Source of the DNA: Hyaloscypha bicolor E | Taxonomy: Eukaryota > Ascomycota > Leotiomycetes > Helotiales > Hyaloscyphaceae | Reading direction: 5' to 3' | DNA: 64,000 nt | Assembly (NCBI RefSeq): GCF_002865645.1 | Contig: NW_020194684.1 | Span: 1,623,786-1,687,785, forward strand | Shown here: piece by piece, positions 1 to 11,404 of the stretch | Position numbering within the stretch: position 1 is the first letter of the stretch | How the letters are laid out: every line of letters begins with the position of its first letter | Translations under genes and position numbers: made by a program | The notes under the pieces: generated by a model | What the model was told of the DNA's origin: nothing | The model's input: the letters and a program-made list of their open reading frames with translations, nothing else | Databases searched by the model: none

Positions 1-776
1 CAGGTCGCCAGTTTCTGGAGGAATTTGACCTTGATAATTCCCAACGACCAATTGAAGTCCTGAGTCCATGCCTGCACGATCGGTGGGAGAGGGACTGCAC
101 ACAGGCCGATGATAGCGAGGGCCTGAAAGTAGTTGAAGAGCGATGCTGCATAGAGCGATACGTGGGCGGCGGTGTTGGCATGTCCAAGACCAGATACCAA
201 GGCAGAGCCAATGAGACCCAAGACGGCGATCAGGGCGGTCGCCCACTTGACTCCGTCTTGGTTTACTGTCTTCCTGTTGGAAATTCGCGAGCGAACACAA
301 GCCAAACTGTTCGTTAGTTCCGTGTCAGTCGCCATATACAAGTGGACCGTGACGGTTGCATCCAGGTCGGGGATTTGAAAGGCAATGCCTGGGATTGAGC
401 TCGTCACGGACGATGAGATGTTGTTGTAGGTGGTGTCAAAATTGATCTGGGGAAGATTTAATGGACAGAAGCCTGAAAAGGCGACGCCCATGGTGCACGG
501 ATCCACGGACTCTTTGAGGAAGGTGTATCCATAGGCGGCAGCGTCGACCTCGAGACGCACCTTTCCTGTGATAGATGTGGCGCCCTTGACATTGATGGAC
601 AAGGTCCCGTTGTCGGGGGAGAAGGCGATTTGGAATAAGGTAACGGTGAAATTGGTTGTGGATTGACAGGAATCCAACGATTGAGACTCGAAGACTCGAG
701 AGGCGGAGACCGTCGGGACTCGAAGGGACAAGAGGGCCGAGAGCAGAACGGCGGTAGATGAGGGATAGAGACGCAT
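1..776 (-). CDS. FLC/TRP-like membrane protein with ML-like domain, partial
   Basis: The protein starts at the ATG complementary to 774-776 and reads without an intron for 258 codons to the window edge, so the C-terminus is missing. It opens with a hydrophobic signal peptide ending near VSAS, followed by a cysteine-containing ML-like lumenal domain of about 160 residues. Next come the family signature VKWATALIAVLGLIGSAL and a membrane segment containing FNYFQALAIIGLCAVPLPP. Proteins of this family (yeast FLC1-3, fission yeast Pkd2) are polytopic ER or plasma-membrane proteins linked to FAD import into the ER, calcium signalling and cell-wall integrity. The order of signal peptide, ML-like domain and first transmembrane helices matches the family. 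The promoter must lie in the GC-rich stretch to the right. Which FLC paralogue this is cannot be decided from the fragment. Confidence 0.88.
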   Translation of the reverse strand, partial: MRLYPSSTAVLLSALLSLRVPTVSASRVFESQSLDSCQSTTNFTVTLFQIAFSPDNGTLSINVKGATSITGKVRLEVDAAAYGYTFLKESVDPCTMGVAFSGFCPLNLPQINFDTTYNNISSSVTSSIPGIAFQIPDLDATVTVHLYMATDTELTNSLACVRSRISNRKTVNQDGVKWATALIAVLGLIGSALVSGLGHANTAAHVSLYAASLFNYFQALAIIGLCAVPLPPIVQAWTQDFNWSLGIIKVKFLQKLAT

Positions 777-2602
777 TTTGAATGAGGGTTGATCAGTCTA
801 AGCTCGTGGGGAGTGGGGAGTGGGGTTGGGGGCCAGTCGTGTCGTGCTGTCGCGACGGGCTCACTGGCAACGGAAAGTTTGAAGTCCTCCTCCCCTTTGC
901 TCCGACGCGATGATAGTTGATAGCCGTTGAAGGTCGATGACGAGTTGGTCAGGCGAGGTTTTGAGGTCTGTCGTCTGTCTTCTGTAGTCTGACTGTCGTC
1001 TGAACAGGGGGGTGGGGGTCACGTGTTGCTAGTGTGGATCTGGGGGGGTCTGAGCGAGAGTGGGCCGACCCATCAAAATGTTGGAGTGGTGGAGGGAGCG
1101 ACAGTGAAAGGGAGAGGGAGCATTCAGGAGGAAGTGCTCAAGAAGCTGCAGCCGGGCATCGCGTGCGCACTCTCAATCTAACTGGAGGTGAAGACGGGGG
1201 TCAAACCGACGCGCCGCAAGGTGCTGTAGCCTCTTGTAAAGAATGCAGTGTCTTTGTTTCCTGTCGACGATGGGCAGGAGCAAAATGATCAAACCTGTCT
1301 GCAGCGGCGAAGGGGAAAGGGAAGGGGAGGGCAGGAAGCGGAGGGGAGGGAAGGGAAGGGGAGAAGAAGGCTGGAGGCTGGCTGCTAGCTGCTAGATGAG
1401 ATGGGATGGATGGGCATGGCATGGCATGGCATGGGAGGGCATGGGGCCATGGGCTGACCCGCGCCCTTGCTGCAGGCCAAGTTCCAGTTCCAACACACTC
1501 GACCCAGCTGCTGAACTGCGGCGCCGCCTCTTCCAGTCCAGTCCCGTTCAGCACAGTCCAGTCCAATTCAGCGCAGCGCAGCGCAGTGCCGCGCAGCACA
1601 ACCAGCACAGCCCCACTTCCAAATCAAAGCTCGTATTGCAGCTGACACACCAGGCAGCCCTCCTTCAGATACAGTACACAGCACAGGAGGCAGGAGAACA
1701 TGAGTGAGTGAGGGAGTGAGGGGGCGAGGGGGTGAGGGGGTGAGTTACGAGTACTGTACATAAATTAAGTGAGAATTGAAGGCGGTCACGACATTGAAAG
1801 GGACGCGGCCCATGTTGCCTGCCTCCATATCGTCGTATCGTTTGAAATCCAGCACCACCAGCCGCCAATCTGCTGTGCAGAGACACATCCGTCTGCGGAC
1901 CGCGAGGCACACACAGCCTCACAGCCGCACAGTCAGCCAAAGACCGCCTGCACGCCTGCTCCTGCACGGCAAACACCATTTGGACCTGTGGTGACATTGG
2001 TGTACCGTGTACCGGACGAGAGGCGTGAAATTGTTTTCCGCTGCGCCCCAAACAGTCAACGTCACACAATCCCTGTCCAGAGCCCTCTCTCATCTTCGAC
2101 TTGGTCCATTCGCCGAGCGCGCTCCGTGCTCCCTCCTCCCCCAACCTCAAACTCGCTCGCGCACCCCAGGCCAAATCGTTCGCAGATCAAATCAAGCCCC
2201 CAAGCACACACCACAATTCCACACCAAGTCCACACCACCAACCCACCCGCCCCAGACCTCCCGAAATAGCGACTCGCTACACACAAGCAAGCCATCGGCC
2301 GCCCTGTTGGTGCAGCCTTTGGACGGCAAGCCGCTGATCTTTAAAATAGGGAGGGCCATGGTTCCTGCGTCATTAGGCGGCTCGAGATAATCGCCCGAAG
2401 ATTGGGCTCTATCTTTCTCCTCACAACAACATCGCAACTTTTCCAATTCCATGTTTTGGACCTGAGCCTTCGAACGGCTCCCCCCCCGCACGTGGTCTAG
2501 CACCAGACTAGACTGGCTTTGCGTGCCTGGCTCGGATCCCACCTCCCCCCCCCACGCGTTGTAAATAAGCTTAATCCGCCCTCCGAACGCATCGCACGCA
2601 TC
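777..2602. other. Intergenic region, divergent promoters with simple-sequence tracts
   Basis: This 1.8-kb gap lies between the divergently transcribed FLC-like gene and the GH76 gene. It holds GA- and CT-rich blocks, a GGCAT-type repeat near 1417-1445, GCGCA repeats near 1570-1595, and a G-run tract near 1706-1745. Several short open frames occur on both strands, but they are low-complexity, overlap one another, and none shows a recognisable domain or a convincing splice pattern. I see no gene here. The length suggests long promoters or 5' untranslated regions. Confidence 0.6.
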
Positions 2603-4374
2603 ATGGCGTGGTTTTCTATCCCTCGACCGCTGGCGGTGCTTCTGGCACTGTCGCTCTTTGGTGATGCCGCCACCGCCATCGAGCTTGACTTGACCTCAAG
2701 TGGTGCGTTCCATCGGCTCTCCCAACCCGCTAAACCCCCCCAGGCTCTTTGGCTGATATTCAGTACAGCGTCGATCAAGTCAGCGGCAAGCACAATCGCC
2801 TTTGACATGATGTCCTACTATAAAGGAAACCTCTCAGGCCAAACGCCAGGGCTACTGCCCGGTCCTCCAGCGACCCCCTCTATAACAAATGCGGGATACT
2901 TCTGGTGGGAAGCAGGTGCAATGTTTGGAAGTCTCGTCGACTACGTAAGCACGCCCACACTTCTGCTATTTCCAATAGTCCTATTCCCTAAGACACTTGC
3001 CCGCTCCAATTTGTCGTTACATCATCTTCATCTCGGAAATTTCTAACCGTTTGGATTTCCAGTGGTATTACACAGGTGACACGACATACAATGACGTTGT
3101 CTCACAAGCACTGCTATTTCAGACCGGTCCGGATAATGACTACCTTCCTACGAACCAAACCAACGGCATGGGCAACGATGATCAAGGTAGCTACAACTTT
3201 CTTTATGTTTGGCACCTGCCTAGTCCAGGGTGTGTTCTGGCAACACGATTGCGCTGACCGATCTTCAAATAACAGGTTTCTGGGGCATGTCGGCAATGAC
3301 TGCAGCAGAATTGGGCTTTCCAGACCCTCCACCCGACAAGCCACAATGGCTCGCACTTGCTCAAGGAGTCTACAACGTTCAGGCAGGCAAGTGGGACCCT
3401 ACCACGTGTAATGGAGGCTTGCATTGGCAAGCCTTTTCCTTTCTCAACGGTTTCACCTACAAGAACTCCATCGCCAATGGGTGCTTCTTCAATATCGCTG
3501 CTCGCCTGGCCGTATACACGGCCAATGATTCATATGCCGTATCTGCAGAACGAACATGGGATTGGGTGAGAAGTGTTAAATTCATAGATGACGCCTATAA
3601 TGTGTATGACGGCGCGCAATCGACCGTCGACAACTGTACGCAGGTCAACAAACAGCAATATTCGTACAATTCTGCCATCTTTCTCCTCGGGGCTGCACAC
3701 ATGTACAACTATGTAAGTGCAGAATCATGCTTGCCGAATGTTACACAAAGACTGACAGCATATACAAGACAAATGGTAGCCAAATCTGGCAGGGCCGGGT
3801 CGCCGGGCTCCTCAATGCAACCCTCACAAACTTCTTCCGAAATGGCATCGCCTACGAAAACATATGCGAAGCGAAAGTAAGCACATGCTCGATCGATATG
3901 CTCAGCTTCAAAGCCTACCTCACGCGCTGGATGGCGGCAGCCACGAAACAAGCCCCTTTCATCTTCGACCAGGTCAAGGGGGTTCTCGAGAGCTCTGCCA
4001 AAGCGGCAGCCCTCCAATGTTCCGGTTCTCCGGCCGATCATCCAAATGGGAGAACGTGTGGACTCAGCTGGGCACTCGGGGCAGCGTGGGATGGCACATC
4101 GGGAGTCGGACAGCAAATGGCTGCGATGGAGGTCATTCAGAGCAATTTGATCACGCAAGCGAAAGCCCCTCTGACGGCGGGCTCTGGGGGCACGAGTAAG
4201 GGAGACCCCAGCGCGGGAAGCGGAGATATCAGCACACCAGAAGTAGTGAAGCCGATTACCACAGCGGATCGAGCCGGTGCTGGGATTTTGACGGCCTTAT
4301 TGTCTGCTATCGTGGTGAGTGGCCTGGCCTGGGTGAGCATGGCCGAGAAGGGGGTAGGTATCATGAAGGGATGA
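2603..4374 (+). CDS. GH76 mannan endo-1,6-alpha-mannosidase (DFG5/DCW1 family)
   Basis: Exons are 2603-2702, 2769-2944, 3063-3186, 3276-3712 and 3769-4374, giving 480 residues. Donors are GTGCGT, GTAAGC, GTAGCT and GTAAGT, and all phases match. Residues 1-26 form a signal peptide. The mature protein begins IELDLTSS and shows family motifs [15 protein letters not shown]-like [44 protein letters not shown] and [11 protein letters not shown]. The two adjacent aspartates at about 131-132 match the catalytic Asp pair of GH76. The C-terminal hydrophobic stretch [19 protein letters not shown] suits a GPI-attachment signal or membrane anchor. In yeast these enzymes act at the cell surface and help move GPI proteins onto the wall glucan. 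The length is typical for the family. Which DFG5/DCW1 paralogue it is remains open. Confidence 0.93.
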
Positions 4375-5180
4375 TTATGGTGTCGGACTCGAATTTGGCA
4401 AACGGCAACTCCGGGTACGACATCAGGAGATGAATATCCCGCATTTTCTGGGAGGTTTTGGGATTTCTTTTGGAGCATCATCATGAAGAGGCGTCAGGAA
4501 TACCTGGTTTTGAATGCATAGAACTTGAAATGACTAAAAAATTATAATCCTGAATTCCTGATCCCTGATGTCCTCGATGCAAAACATACCTTGACCTGTC
4601 GCTCCATTTCAGAATCCTAAGAGGTATGGGACAATAGCCCCTCACAATTCTGTTTTTCTAAGATAAAACTTCGTAGCTGATATTTATTATTTTCAGTCAT
4701 CTCAATGTCCTAGATGACTCTGGACAAGTGGAGATATCTTTTCCATAATGCGGGCTACTGTGTTGTTAATTCCTCCCCATTGTTAGCTATTTGTAGTTTG
4801 AAGATATGGGGTCTTTAAAGAGCTGTTCTCGTCCTCACAAAGTCCTAGGTAATAGCTAATTGCAAAGTCATGTTTAGAAGAACTCAGATCTCCAATTCTT
4901 TGCAAAGTTCATTTATTGGTGGAAAACATGGCGGGGCGGGGCGGAAGGAAAAGGAGCATAGTGTCTGTGCAGAAATATTTCTGTGAAATTGGTAATAATG
5001 TATCCCTTCGTCTGGCAAGAAATGGTCCGTACTAGCGGCCGCACACAAATATCCCTTGTAGGTAAGAATACAACCATCTCCTCCAATCACGCTATCCGCA
5101 TGATGCGGCCGCTAGTACGGACCATTTCTTGCCAGACGAAGGGCTATATAGATCCAGATAAGGAACTTTTTCGTTGCTCA
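4375..5180. other. Intergenic region between GH76 gene and tRNA-Val
   Basis: About 800 bases hold the 3' flank of the mannosidase gene, an AT-richer stretch without a credible ORF, and the long inverted repeat described separately. No protein gene is visible. Confidence 0.6.
5004..5143. repeat. Perfect 40-bp inverted repeat with 60-bp spacer
   Basis: The arm at 5004-5043 starts CCCTTCGTCTGGCAAG and ends in the NotI-type octamer GCGGCCGC followed by A. The arm at 5104-5143 is its exact reverse complement, and the two are separated by 60 bases. The pair sits 37 bp upstream of the tRNA-Val gene. It could be the termini of a very small transposon-like element or a hairpin-forming duplication. 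I see no clear target-site duplication beside the arms, so the element class is open. Confidence 0.85.
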
Positions 5181-5275
5181 GGACGGTTGGTGTAGCGGTT
5201 ATCACGTCTGCTTTACATAGCATAATTATATGTTCATATCGCAGCAGGTCGCAAGTTCGATCCTTGCATCGTTCA
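5181..5275 (+). tRNA. tRNA-Val(TAC) with anticodon-loop intron
   Basis: The acceptor stem is GGACGGT at 5181-5187, paired with ATCGTTC at 5268-5274, with discriminator A at 5275. The D-arm is GTGT...TCAC. The anticodon stem TCTGC/GCAGC has one end mismatch, and the loop TTTACA places anticodon TAC at 5214-5216. A 22-nt intron at 5218-5239 sits right after the base following the anticodon, the normal position for eukaryotic tRNA introns. The T-arm GCAAG-TTCGATC-CTTGC contains the B-box. An A-box-like D-arm and a downstream T-run complete a Pol III gene. The TAC anticodon gives valine. Confidence 0.9.
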
Positions 5276-5311
5276 AAGCTTTTGCTTCTTCATTCCATGC
5301 CCTAAGTGATT

Positions 5312-5319
5312 GGGCTTTT
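5312..5319 (+). terminator. Pol III T-run terminator of tRNA-Val
   Basis: A run of eight T follows the tRNA 3' end by about 36 bases, which is enough for RNA polymerase III termination. Confidence 0.7.
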
Positions 5320-5534
5320 TTTTGGTTCTTTTGCTCCAATTCCTTTTATTTTTACAACAGTCTTGCGATCATCTGACATTGGAACCTTTAACCGAATCGC
5401 CGACCACAGGTGCCTCTATTCTATTGCGTCTTTAAGCTCATCCTTCCGCATGTTTTGACACGCGTTCCACTCCCTAAATTCCACACAAGCGTCTCCCCCA
5501 CCTTCCATTTGAAGTCCTCTTCAACCACGCCGCC

Positions 5535-7002
5535 ATGGACTTCAATGGTTCGTCGCCGTTTCCTGAGGGGGTCATCTCCTTCCTGGACACTGACCTCTAC
5601 AAGTTGACTATGCAATGCGCAGTCTTGAAGTATTTTGCAGATGTGAAGGTGACCTATGCTTTCAAGAACAGGACTCCTGACAAGAAGCTTTCTAGAGCTG
5701 CTTTTCGGTGGCTCCAGATCCAAATCAATAGTACGTCTCTCCCAGCCTTGCGCTTTGCGCAACCTAACACAAACAGAGCTCGGAAACATAGCCCTTTCGC
5801 TTGAAGAACTCCGCTTTCTACAGTCAACCTGTACCTACCTCAACAAGGAATACCTCGATTTCCTCAAGGACTTCAGACTCAACCCTCGCGAGCAAGTCAC
5901 AGCCTCGTTCACCGCGAAAGACGACACAGGCAGCGACGAAGATATTGGCGAAGTCAATCTTGTTGTGAAGGGATCCTGGGTCGAGACAATCCTCTACGAG
6001 ATTCCACTGCTGGCTCTGACAAGCGAGGCATACTTCCGGTTCATTGACAAGGATTGGATATACGATGGCCAGGAGGAGCAGGCTTATGCTAAAGGCATGC
6101 GCCTGCTAGAAGCTGGCTGTATCGTTTCGGAGTTTGGAACCAGACGGAGGAGAGATTACCATACTCAAGCACTTGTATTCCGAGGTTTGGTCAAGGCGAA
6201 GAAGGAGGGGGTGAAGAATGGCCTACCGGGCGAGATCTCTGGCACGAGTAATGTCCATCTTGCTATGAGGTTTGGCATTCCTCCCATCGGAACAGTTGCA
6301 CACGAATGGTTCATGGGAGTAGCAGCAATTACTGGTAACTATGAGACCGCGACCAAGACCGCGTTGAGCTACTGGGTGGGATGTTTCGGGGAGGGCGTTC
6401 TCGGCATAGCTTTGACTGATACCTTCGGCACACCCATCTTCTTGAAAGCATTCAGAGAACCAATTCCTCCTATCACTCCAACACATCAAACGAGTTTGTC
6501 TGACGGCGTGGTGGAGTCTGAGACCTCAGCCCACGGATCGGGGAAAACAAAAACATTTGCCGAGGTCTTTACGGGTGTTCGACAAGACTCCGGAGACCCT
6601 GCAAACTTCGTCAAGATTATGCGAGAGTTCTACGCCAAGGAGGGCATCAAGGAACCGAAGACGATTGTCTTCTCCGACTCCCTCAACATAGATCTTTGTC
6701 TAGAGTACAAGAAGATTGCTGAGGAGGCCGGCTTCAAGTGCACATTCGGTGTCGGAACCTTTTTCACCAACGATTTTGTCCATCAAAGCACTGGTCACAA
6801 GTCTACCCCTCTCAATATTGTTATCAAATTGAGCTCGGCAGCGGGCAACCAAGCCATCAAGATCAGTGATAATATTGGCAAAAATACGGGCGACATGGCC
6901 ACGGTTGAGAAAGTCAAGAAGGTACTGGGCTATGAAGAGAAGGTTTGGAAATTGGGTGATGAAGAGCACCGATGGGAGACGGATGATGATCAAGTCAAAT
7001 AG
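5535..7002 (+). CDS. NPT1: Nicotinate phosphoribosyltransferase
   Basis: Exons 5535-5730 and 5777-7002 (intron with donor GTACGT and acceptor AACAG) encode 473 residues. The protein makes nicotinate mononucleotide from nicotinate and PRPP with ATP use, the entry step of the Preiss-Handler NAD salvage route. The N-terminus FLDTDLYKLTMQ is the family start signature. SEFGTRRRRDYHTQ, GTSNVHLA, GTVAHEWFMG (with the histidine that is phosphorylated in the family), GVRQDSGDP, FSDSLN and GVGTFFTND follow in the expected order. It is somewhat longer than yeast Npt1 (429 aa), mainly through an acidic insert near DTGSDEDIGE and a serine-rich loop before FAEVFTG. The start ATG lies in context CGCCATGG. 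No lesion is seen. Confidence 0.96.
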
Positions 7003-7546
7003 GTCGATCCCTATCGTTGAGCTTCTTGGTGGCTTTTGTGTGTACTTGGTTGTGCATCGGTCTGCGTGGTTGGTTTGCATGGAACGGCGTTGGGATAGGG
7101 GGGACAACCTCGGTCATTCACATGTCCCAGCAACGGCCCTAGAATTTAGAGCTCGATTTGACTTGATGGTCGTCGGTGCCAAGAAGCAATTAATCAATGA
7201 CAGGAATTTTTATTCGAGTCGTCAACACTGAATGGGTACTGTATCAAAGTGACAGGGAATGAGGTGTTAACTTGTTGCTAATATTGCACTCACTTGAGGA
7301 CCTACTTATTGCAGCAAAATCGGAAAATGAACCATGGCACACGGACTCAATCCACGTTATACAGCAGACATCGAAGTTTCTCAAGTGGCAGGTGTGCCCC
7401 TCAAGAGAGAGCAGTGCTGTTAATAAAGTACGTACTGTGCGGCTCTCTGCTCACTTAGGGGGTTGTGCGGACGTTAGCGAGCTCCCCGAGTTAATTTCAG
7501 CCAACGAGACGACGTGCATCTTGTCAAAACGAACGCCTTGTCGAAT
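7003..7546. promoter_or_regulatory. 3' flank of NPT1 and promoter region of the WDR68-like gene
   Basis: This 540-base gap between two genes in the same orientation has no supported ORF. It must contain the NPT1 polyadenylation region and the upstream region of the next gene. I recognise no specific binding site. Confidence 0.5.
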
Positions 7547-9761
7547 ATGCCCTTCGGTTTCCACTCGCACACATCTTCCTCCTCGTCGCAACATGCGCAG
7601 CAGGTTCCTGGAGCTGCTACTGCTTCTGGTATCCTGCAAGCAGCTCACAATCTAGGTTCTATCGGGGCCCCCGCTGGCAGCCTCAACAACATCGGGTCTG
7701 CGAGAACGGTAGCTGGCACAGACAGGCTCTACCCTTCCGGTGCAACGTCGTTGAACTCGAACCTGGGAGGACAGCAGTCTGCGCTGCCATCTGCTTATGC
7801 TCCACAGCACGCCAATACATCGATTGCAGCGCACCCTTCCAGCGGAGAAATGAGCCAGTCACAGCAGTTCGAGAACCAAAGACGCAGTCGACACCCAGAT
7901 GAGCTCCATCTGAGCGGCGCAACGAACATGGCTTCCCAGCGCGGAGCTCTGTCTCCTAGAGACTATACAACAGCCGCAGGTCCTCGTATCAGCCTTGAGC
8001 AAGCCGCACCCGAAGCATCTCAATATACAAGCGCGGGGCAGCTCCCAGGCTCTTTGCAACCTGGCAGACCAGGCCCGATTACAGCCAACACCGCGCCCAA
8101 TGCGCCAACCATGGCGCCAGAACAGTATTCCTCTCCTTCAAGATCCTCAGCTTTAGGTCTCTCGCACAGCTATACACGCTCGAGTCCAGCCGCTGGCTTC
8201 GATGGCCAAGGGTTCACGCCCTTCACACCAACAACACCAGGAGGAACTGACCAGGGTCACTTTACATCTCCCACGACACAGAAATATGCCCCCCAGAGTA
8301 CCCAACGGGCAGTCTCGAACACGCCGCTTGGCCTCGCAGATATCCGACCCCGCGCTGACTCTGGTCTCTCTGATGGATTGCCTGGGGCAAATCCATATTC
8401 ATATGACGGCGCCAACTCAGTCCCCACCAACAGCAATTATCTTGCACCATGGGCCATATATGCTTTTGACTGGTGTAAATGGCCGGCCCAGAATCACGAT
8501 GCGGGGAAAGTGGCTGTTGGGAGCTATCTGGAAGATGGACATAATTTTGTAAGTGTTTGCCCATCAAAAGCCAGTTATGATATGGATATATGCTCATGTC
8601 CTTGTCAGATTCAAATTCTAGATTCACAAATTACCCCGACACCGCCTGAATCGTATACCCCAGGAGCTCCAAAATATGGATTGGAGTTTATCAAAATCGC
8701 GGAAGCTACCCACTCGTATCCAGTCACACGCCTCTTGTGGGAACCGCCATCGTCTCAGAAGCAATCAACCGATCTTCTTGCTACCTCTGGAGACCATCTC
8801 AGACTCTGGTCTCTACCCTCAGAAACACCAATGGCGTCTCCAGGAAATTCTATTACCCGCTCCGCGAATCATGGAAGAGATCTCCCGGCGAGCAAGCTTA
8901 CACCACTAGCGCTCCTTTCAAATTCGAAGACCCCCGAACACACAGCTCCTTTGACTTCGCTGGACTGGAATACCGTCTCGCCTAGTCTCATCATCACATC
9001 AAGCATTGACACTACCTGTACAATATGGGACATACCAACGTTGACGGCAAAAACACAATTAATTGCTCACGATAAGGAGGTCTTCGATGTGAGGTTCTGT
9101 GCAAATAGTGTTGATGTCTTCGTCAGCTGTGGAGCAGATGGGAGTGTCCGAATGTTCGACCTACGAAGTTTGGAGCATAGCACCATCATTTACGAGCCCA
9201 CTGCCAAGGATGACAAAGGTAAGTTGTGCCCTACGCTCCTTGGACTTAGATACTAATTCCTCGCTAGATGCCAGTCCTGGTGGAGGAAGAATAAGTCCTA
9301 CGTTGGCGCAGCAGACGATGTCATACGCTCCACCCTTACTGAGGCTTGCTGCATCACCTCACGATACTCACCTATTAGCCACCTTCTCTCAAGATTCCAA
9401 TCTTATTCGGATTCTTGATGTCCGGCAACCAGGGCAAGCCTTGCTCGAGCTTCGAGGGCATGCGGCGTCAATCAATTGCATAGAGTGGTCACCCTCGCGA
9501 AGAGGCACCCTTGCCTCTGGCGCTGATGATTCCCTAGTTCTGATTTGGGACTTACTGAGCCAAAGCACTGCACTTACTCCACAAGGTTCAGCAGTCAATG
9601 GTGCATCGGCATCAGACAACGCCCGTGGACCAGCAGCCAGCTGGCAATGTGATTACGAAGTTGGTAACATCAGCTGGGCACCCCATAGTGCTTTGAACAA
9701 CGACGGTGGGGATTGGGTTGGAGTTAGTGGTGGTCGGGGAATCTGGGGCGTTAAACTGTGA
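7547..9761 (+). CDS. WD40 protein of the WDR68/DCAF7 (AN11/TTG1-like) family
   Basis: Exons are 7547-8548, 8609-9218 and 9268-9761, giving 701 residues. I chose the ATG at 7547 because the frame further upstream opens only from a GTG. Residues 1 to about 290 are a low-complexity Ser/Gln/Pro/Ala-rich extension. The conserved part begins with LAPWAIYAFDWCKWP, a hallmark of this family, followed by KVAVGSYLEDGHNF and WD repeats including LLATSGDHLRLW, ITSSIDTTCTIWDI, SCGADGSVRMFDLR, FSQDSNLIRILDVRQ and LASGADDSLVLIWDL. Animal and plant relatives are scaffolds for DYRK kinases, CUL4-DDB1 ligases or transcription complexes. Metazoan WDR68 is about 342 residues, so the N-terminal extension accounts for the extra length. 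The partner in this fungus cannot be read from the sequence. Confidence 0.9.
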
Positions 9762-9976
9762 TGAATGTTATGTTCAAGAAGATCATAGACGAAATGATAT
9801 CCGCATTGTCAAGCCAGGCGTTTAGGTCGATTTTCATGGCGGAATCAATATCCAGGCATTTGGGACGAGAAAGATGTCGCTTATAGCGCTCATTGTATTA
9901 TAAAGGAAATGCATGAACCTCTTGATGGGGTAGCGAAGAGTCAATAGAACTATCTTACTCAACCTAGCTTTCAAAT

Positions 9977-11404
9977 TCACAATCGCGACCCATGGCGGCC
10001 ATGGTCCAGCAGCACCACTGCTTTGCCCCAAACATATCGGGCTTGAAGGTCCTTCATCGCGCTGACCACGCTTTCCAATCCTCTATAGCTTCGATCAAAG
10101 ACCGTTGGTCTGAGTAGACCATCTTCCCACATGACTTTCAACCCTCTCCATATTTCAGCCGTCTCTCCTGGATCTGTTCGGTCGGTCATACCGAAACGCT
10201 GGTAAAGGTCAGAGGGAGGCAACTGAGTTTGTTTCGACTTACATAGCCAATTATTTGGGCTTGTCTTAATAATATCCTGTTTGTTGCAATTCTCTCGATA
10301 TCCCCTTCTGTCCCAGCGAATCCAATAACGAGGATGCGGCCTTTCTGCTTTAGACATTTCAGACTTTCGCCCACGAGTCCCACTGGATCATAAACAACAT
10401 CAACACCTTTCCCATTGGTAAGTTGGAGCACTTCTTTCCACCATTCAGGATTGGTTTCATAATTTACACACTCGTCTGCACCAAAGCTTTTTGCAACATC
10501 GAGTTTGGCTTGAGAGCTAGCGGTGGCTATCACTCTTGCTCCAACGGCCTTGGATATCTGTATAGCCATAGCACCGAGTCCTCCAGCTGCTGCATGGATC
10601 AGAGCTGTCTCGCCTCTCTGAAGCCTCCCCCGAGTGATCAGGGCGCCATAGCTGACAGGTGCAGTCGCTGCAAGGCCAGCGGCATCTCTGAAGTCCCAGT
10701 CTTTGGGTATATGATGGAGCGAGGCTCCTTTGACGACGATCTGCTCGGCGTAGGAACCGAGCCCGCTGCCAAATACTCGATCTCCTGGTGAGTATTGAGA
10801 ACCGATAGGGGCAGATACCACGATCCCGGCGAATTCGAGTCCGAGGATGAAGGGGGGCCTGACTAAGGACCGGTTGTTTTGATGTTTGCCTCGAGCCTGA
10901 AAGAAGTAATGAGAAATTGGTCTGAGAAAGAGAGCAGGCGTGAGAAAGGGTTGGTAAAAGTATCTTCTTGAGGTCAGGACTAGTGAACTCCCCAAAGATC
11001 TAAGAATTGCTAGAGTAATTGTATAACTTTCTGATGTTCATGGAATAGAAGCATATGCACCCAAACGACCCTTGTCTTCTCAATATTCACGGAGTCGAAG
11101 AAAAAATCAAACTTCAGAACTAAACTCATCGCACCAACGCCCCACTCCCGACAATTTTGAGGCAACATAAGTGAGAGAAAAGCGCAATTGACACAGGGTA
11201 GGAGGGTGACTTACATATAATATGTCTACAAAGTTCACACCGACTGCAACGATTTGCACAATAACCTCGCCCTCCCTGGCTTGAGGATTTGGGACCTCGG
11301 ATACCTTGATCTCTTCCAGGTCCTAAGTATGAATTAGATTGAGGACTTCCATGGTGCAGAAATGGCCTCACTTTAACAAATTCTTCTATCCGGATGGCCT
11401 TCAT
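9977..11404 (-). CDS. Quinone oxidoreductase-like MDR (zinc-type alcohol dehydrogenase superfamily) protein
   Basis: Four exons, from 5' to 3': 11372-11404, 11215-11322, 10243-10896 and 9977-10198, giving 338 residues with all junctions in phase 0. The first exon encodes only 11 residues. The second intron (10897-11214) is unusually long for this window at 318 nt. The N-terminal GroES-like domain shows VGVNFVDILY, GLEFAGIVV and PGDRVFGSG. The Rossmann fold shows LIHAAAGGLGAMAIQISKA, the NADPH-binding AXXGXXG-type motif, and GADECVNY. Zinc-ligand cysteines typical of alcohol dehydrogenases are absent, which fits the quinone oxidoreductase branch that reduces quinones or enals with NADPH in the cytosol. 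The gene is divergent from SPT5 and convergent with the WDR68-like gene, with a 215-base gap between the stops. The exact substrate is unknown. Confidence 0.9.

Noticed and set aside
1665..2174. Overlapping open frames of 100-170 codons on both strands between the FLC-like and GH76 genes
   Set aside because: Low-complexity, mutually overlapping, some with non-ATG starts, and no recognisable motif.
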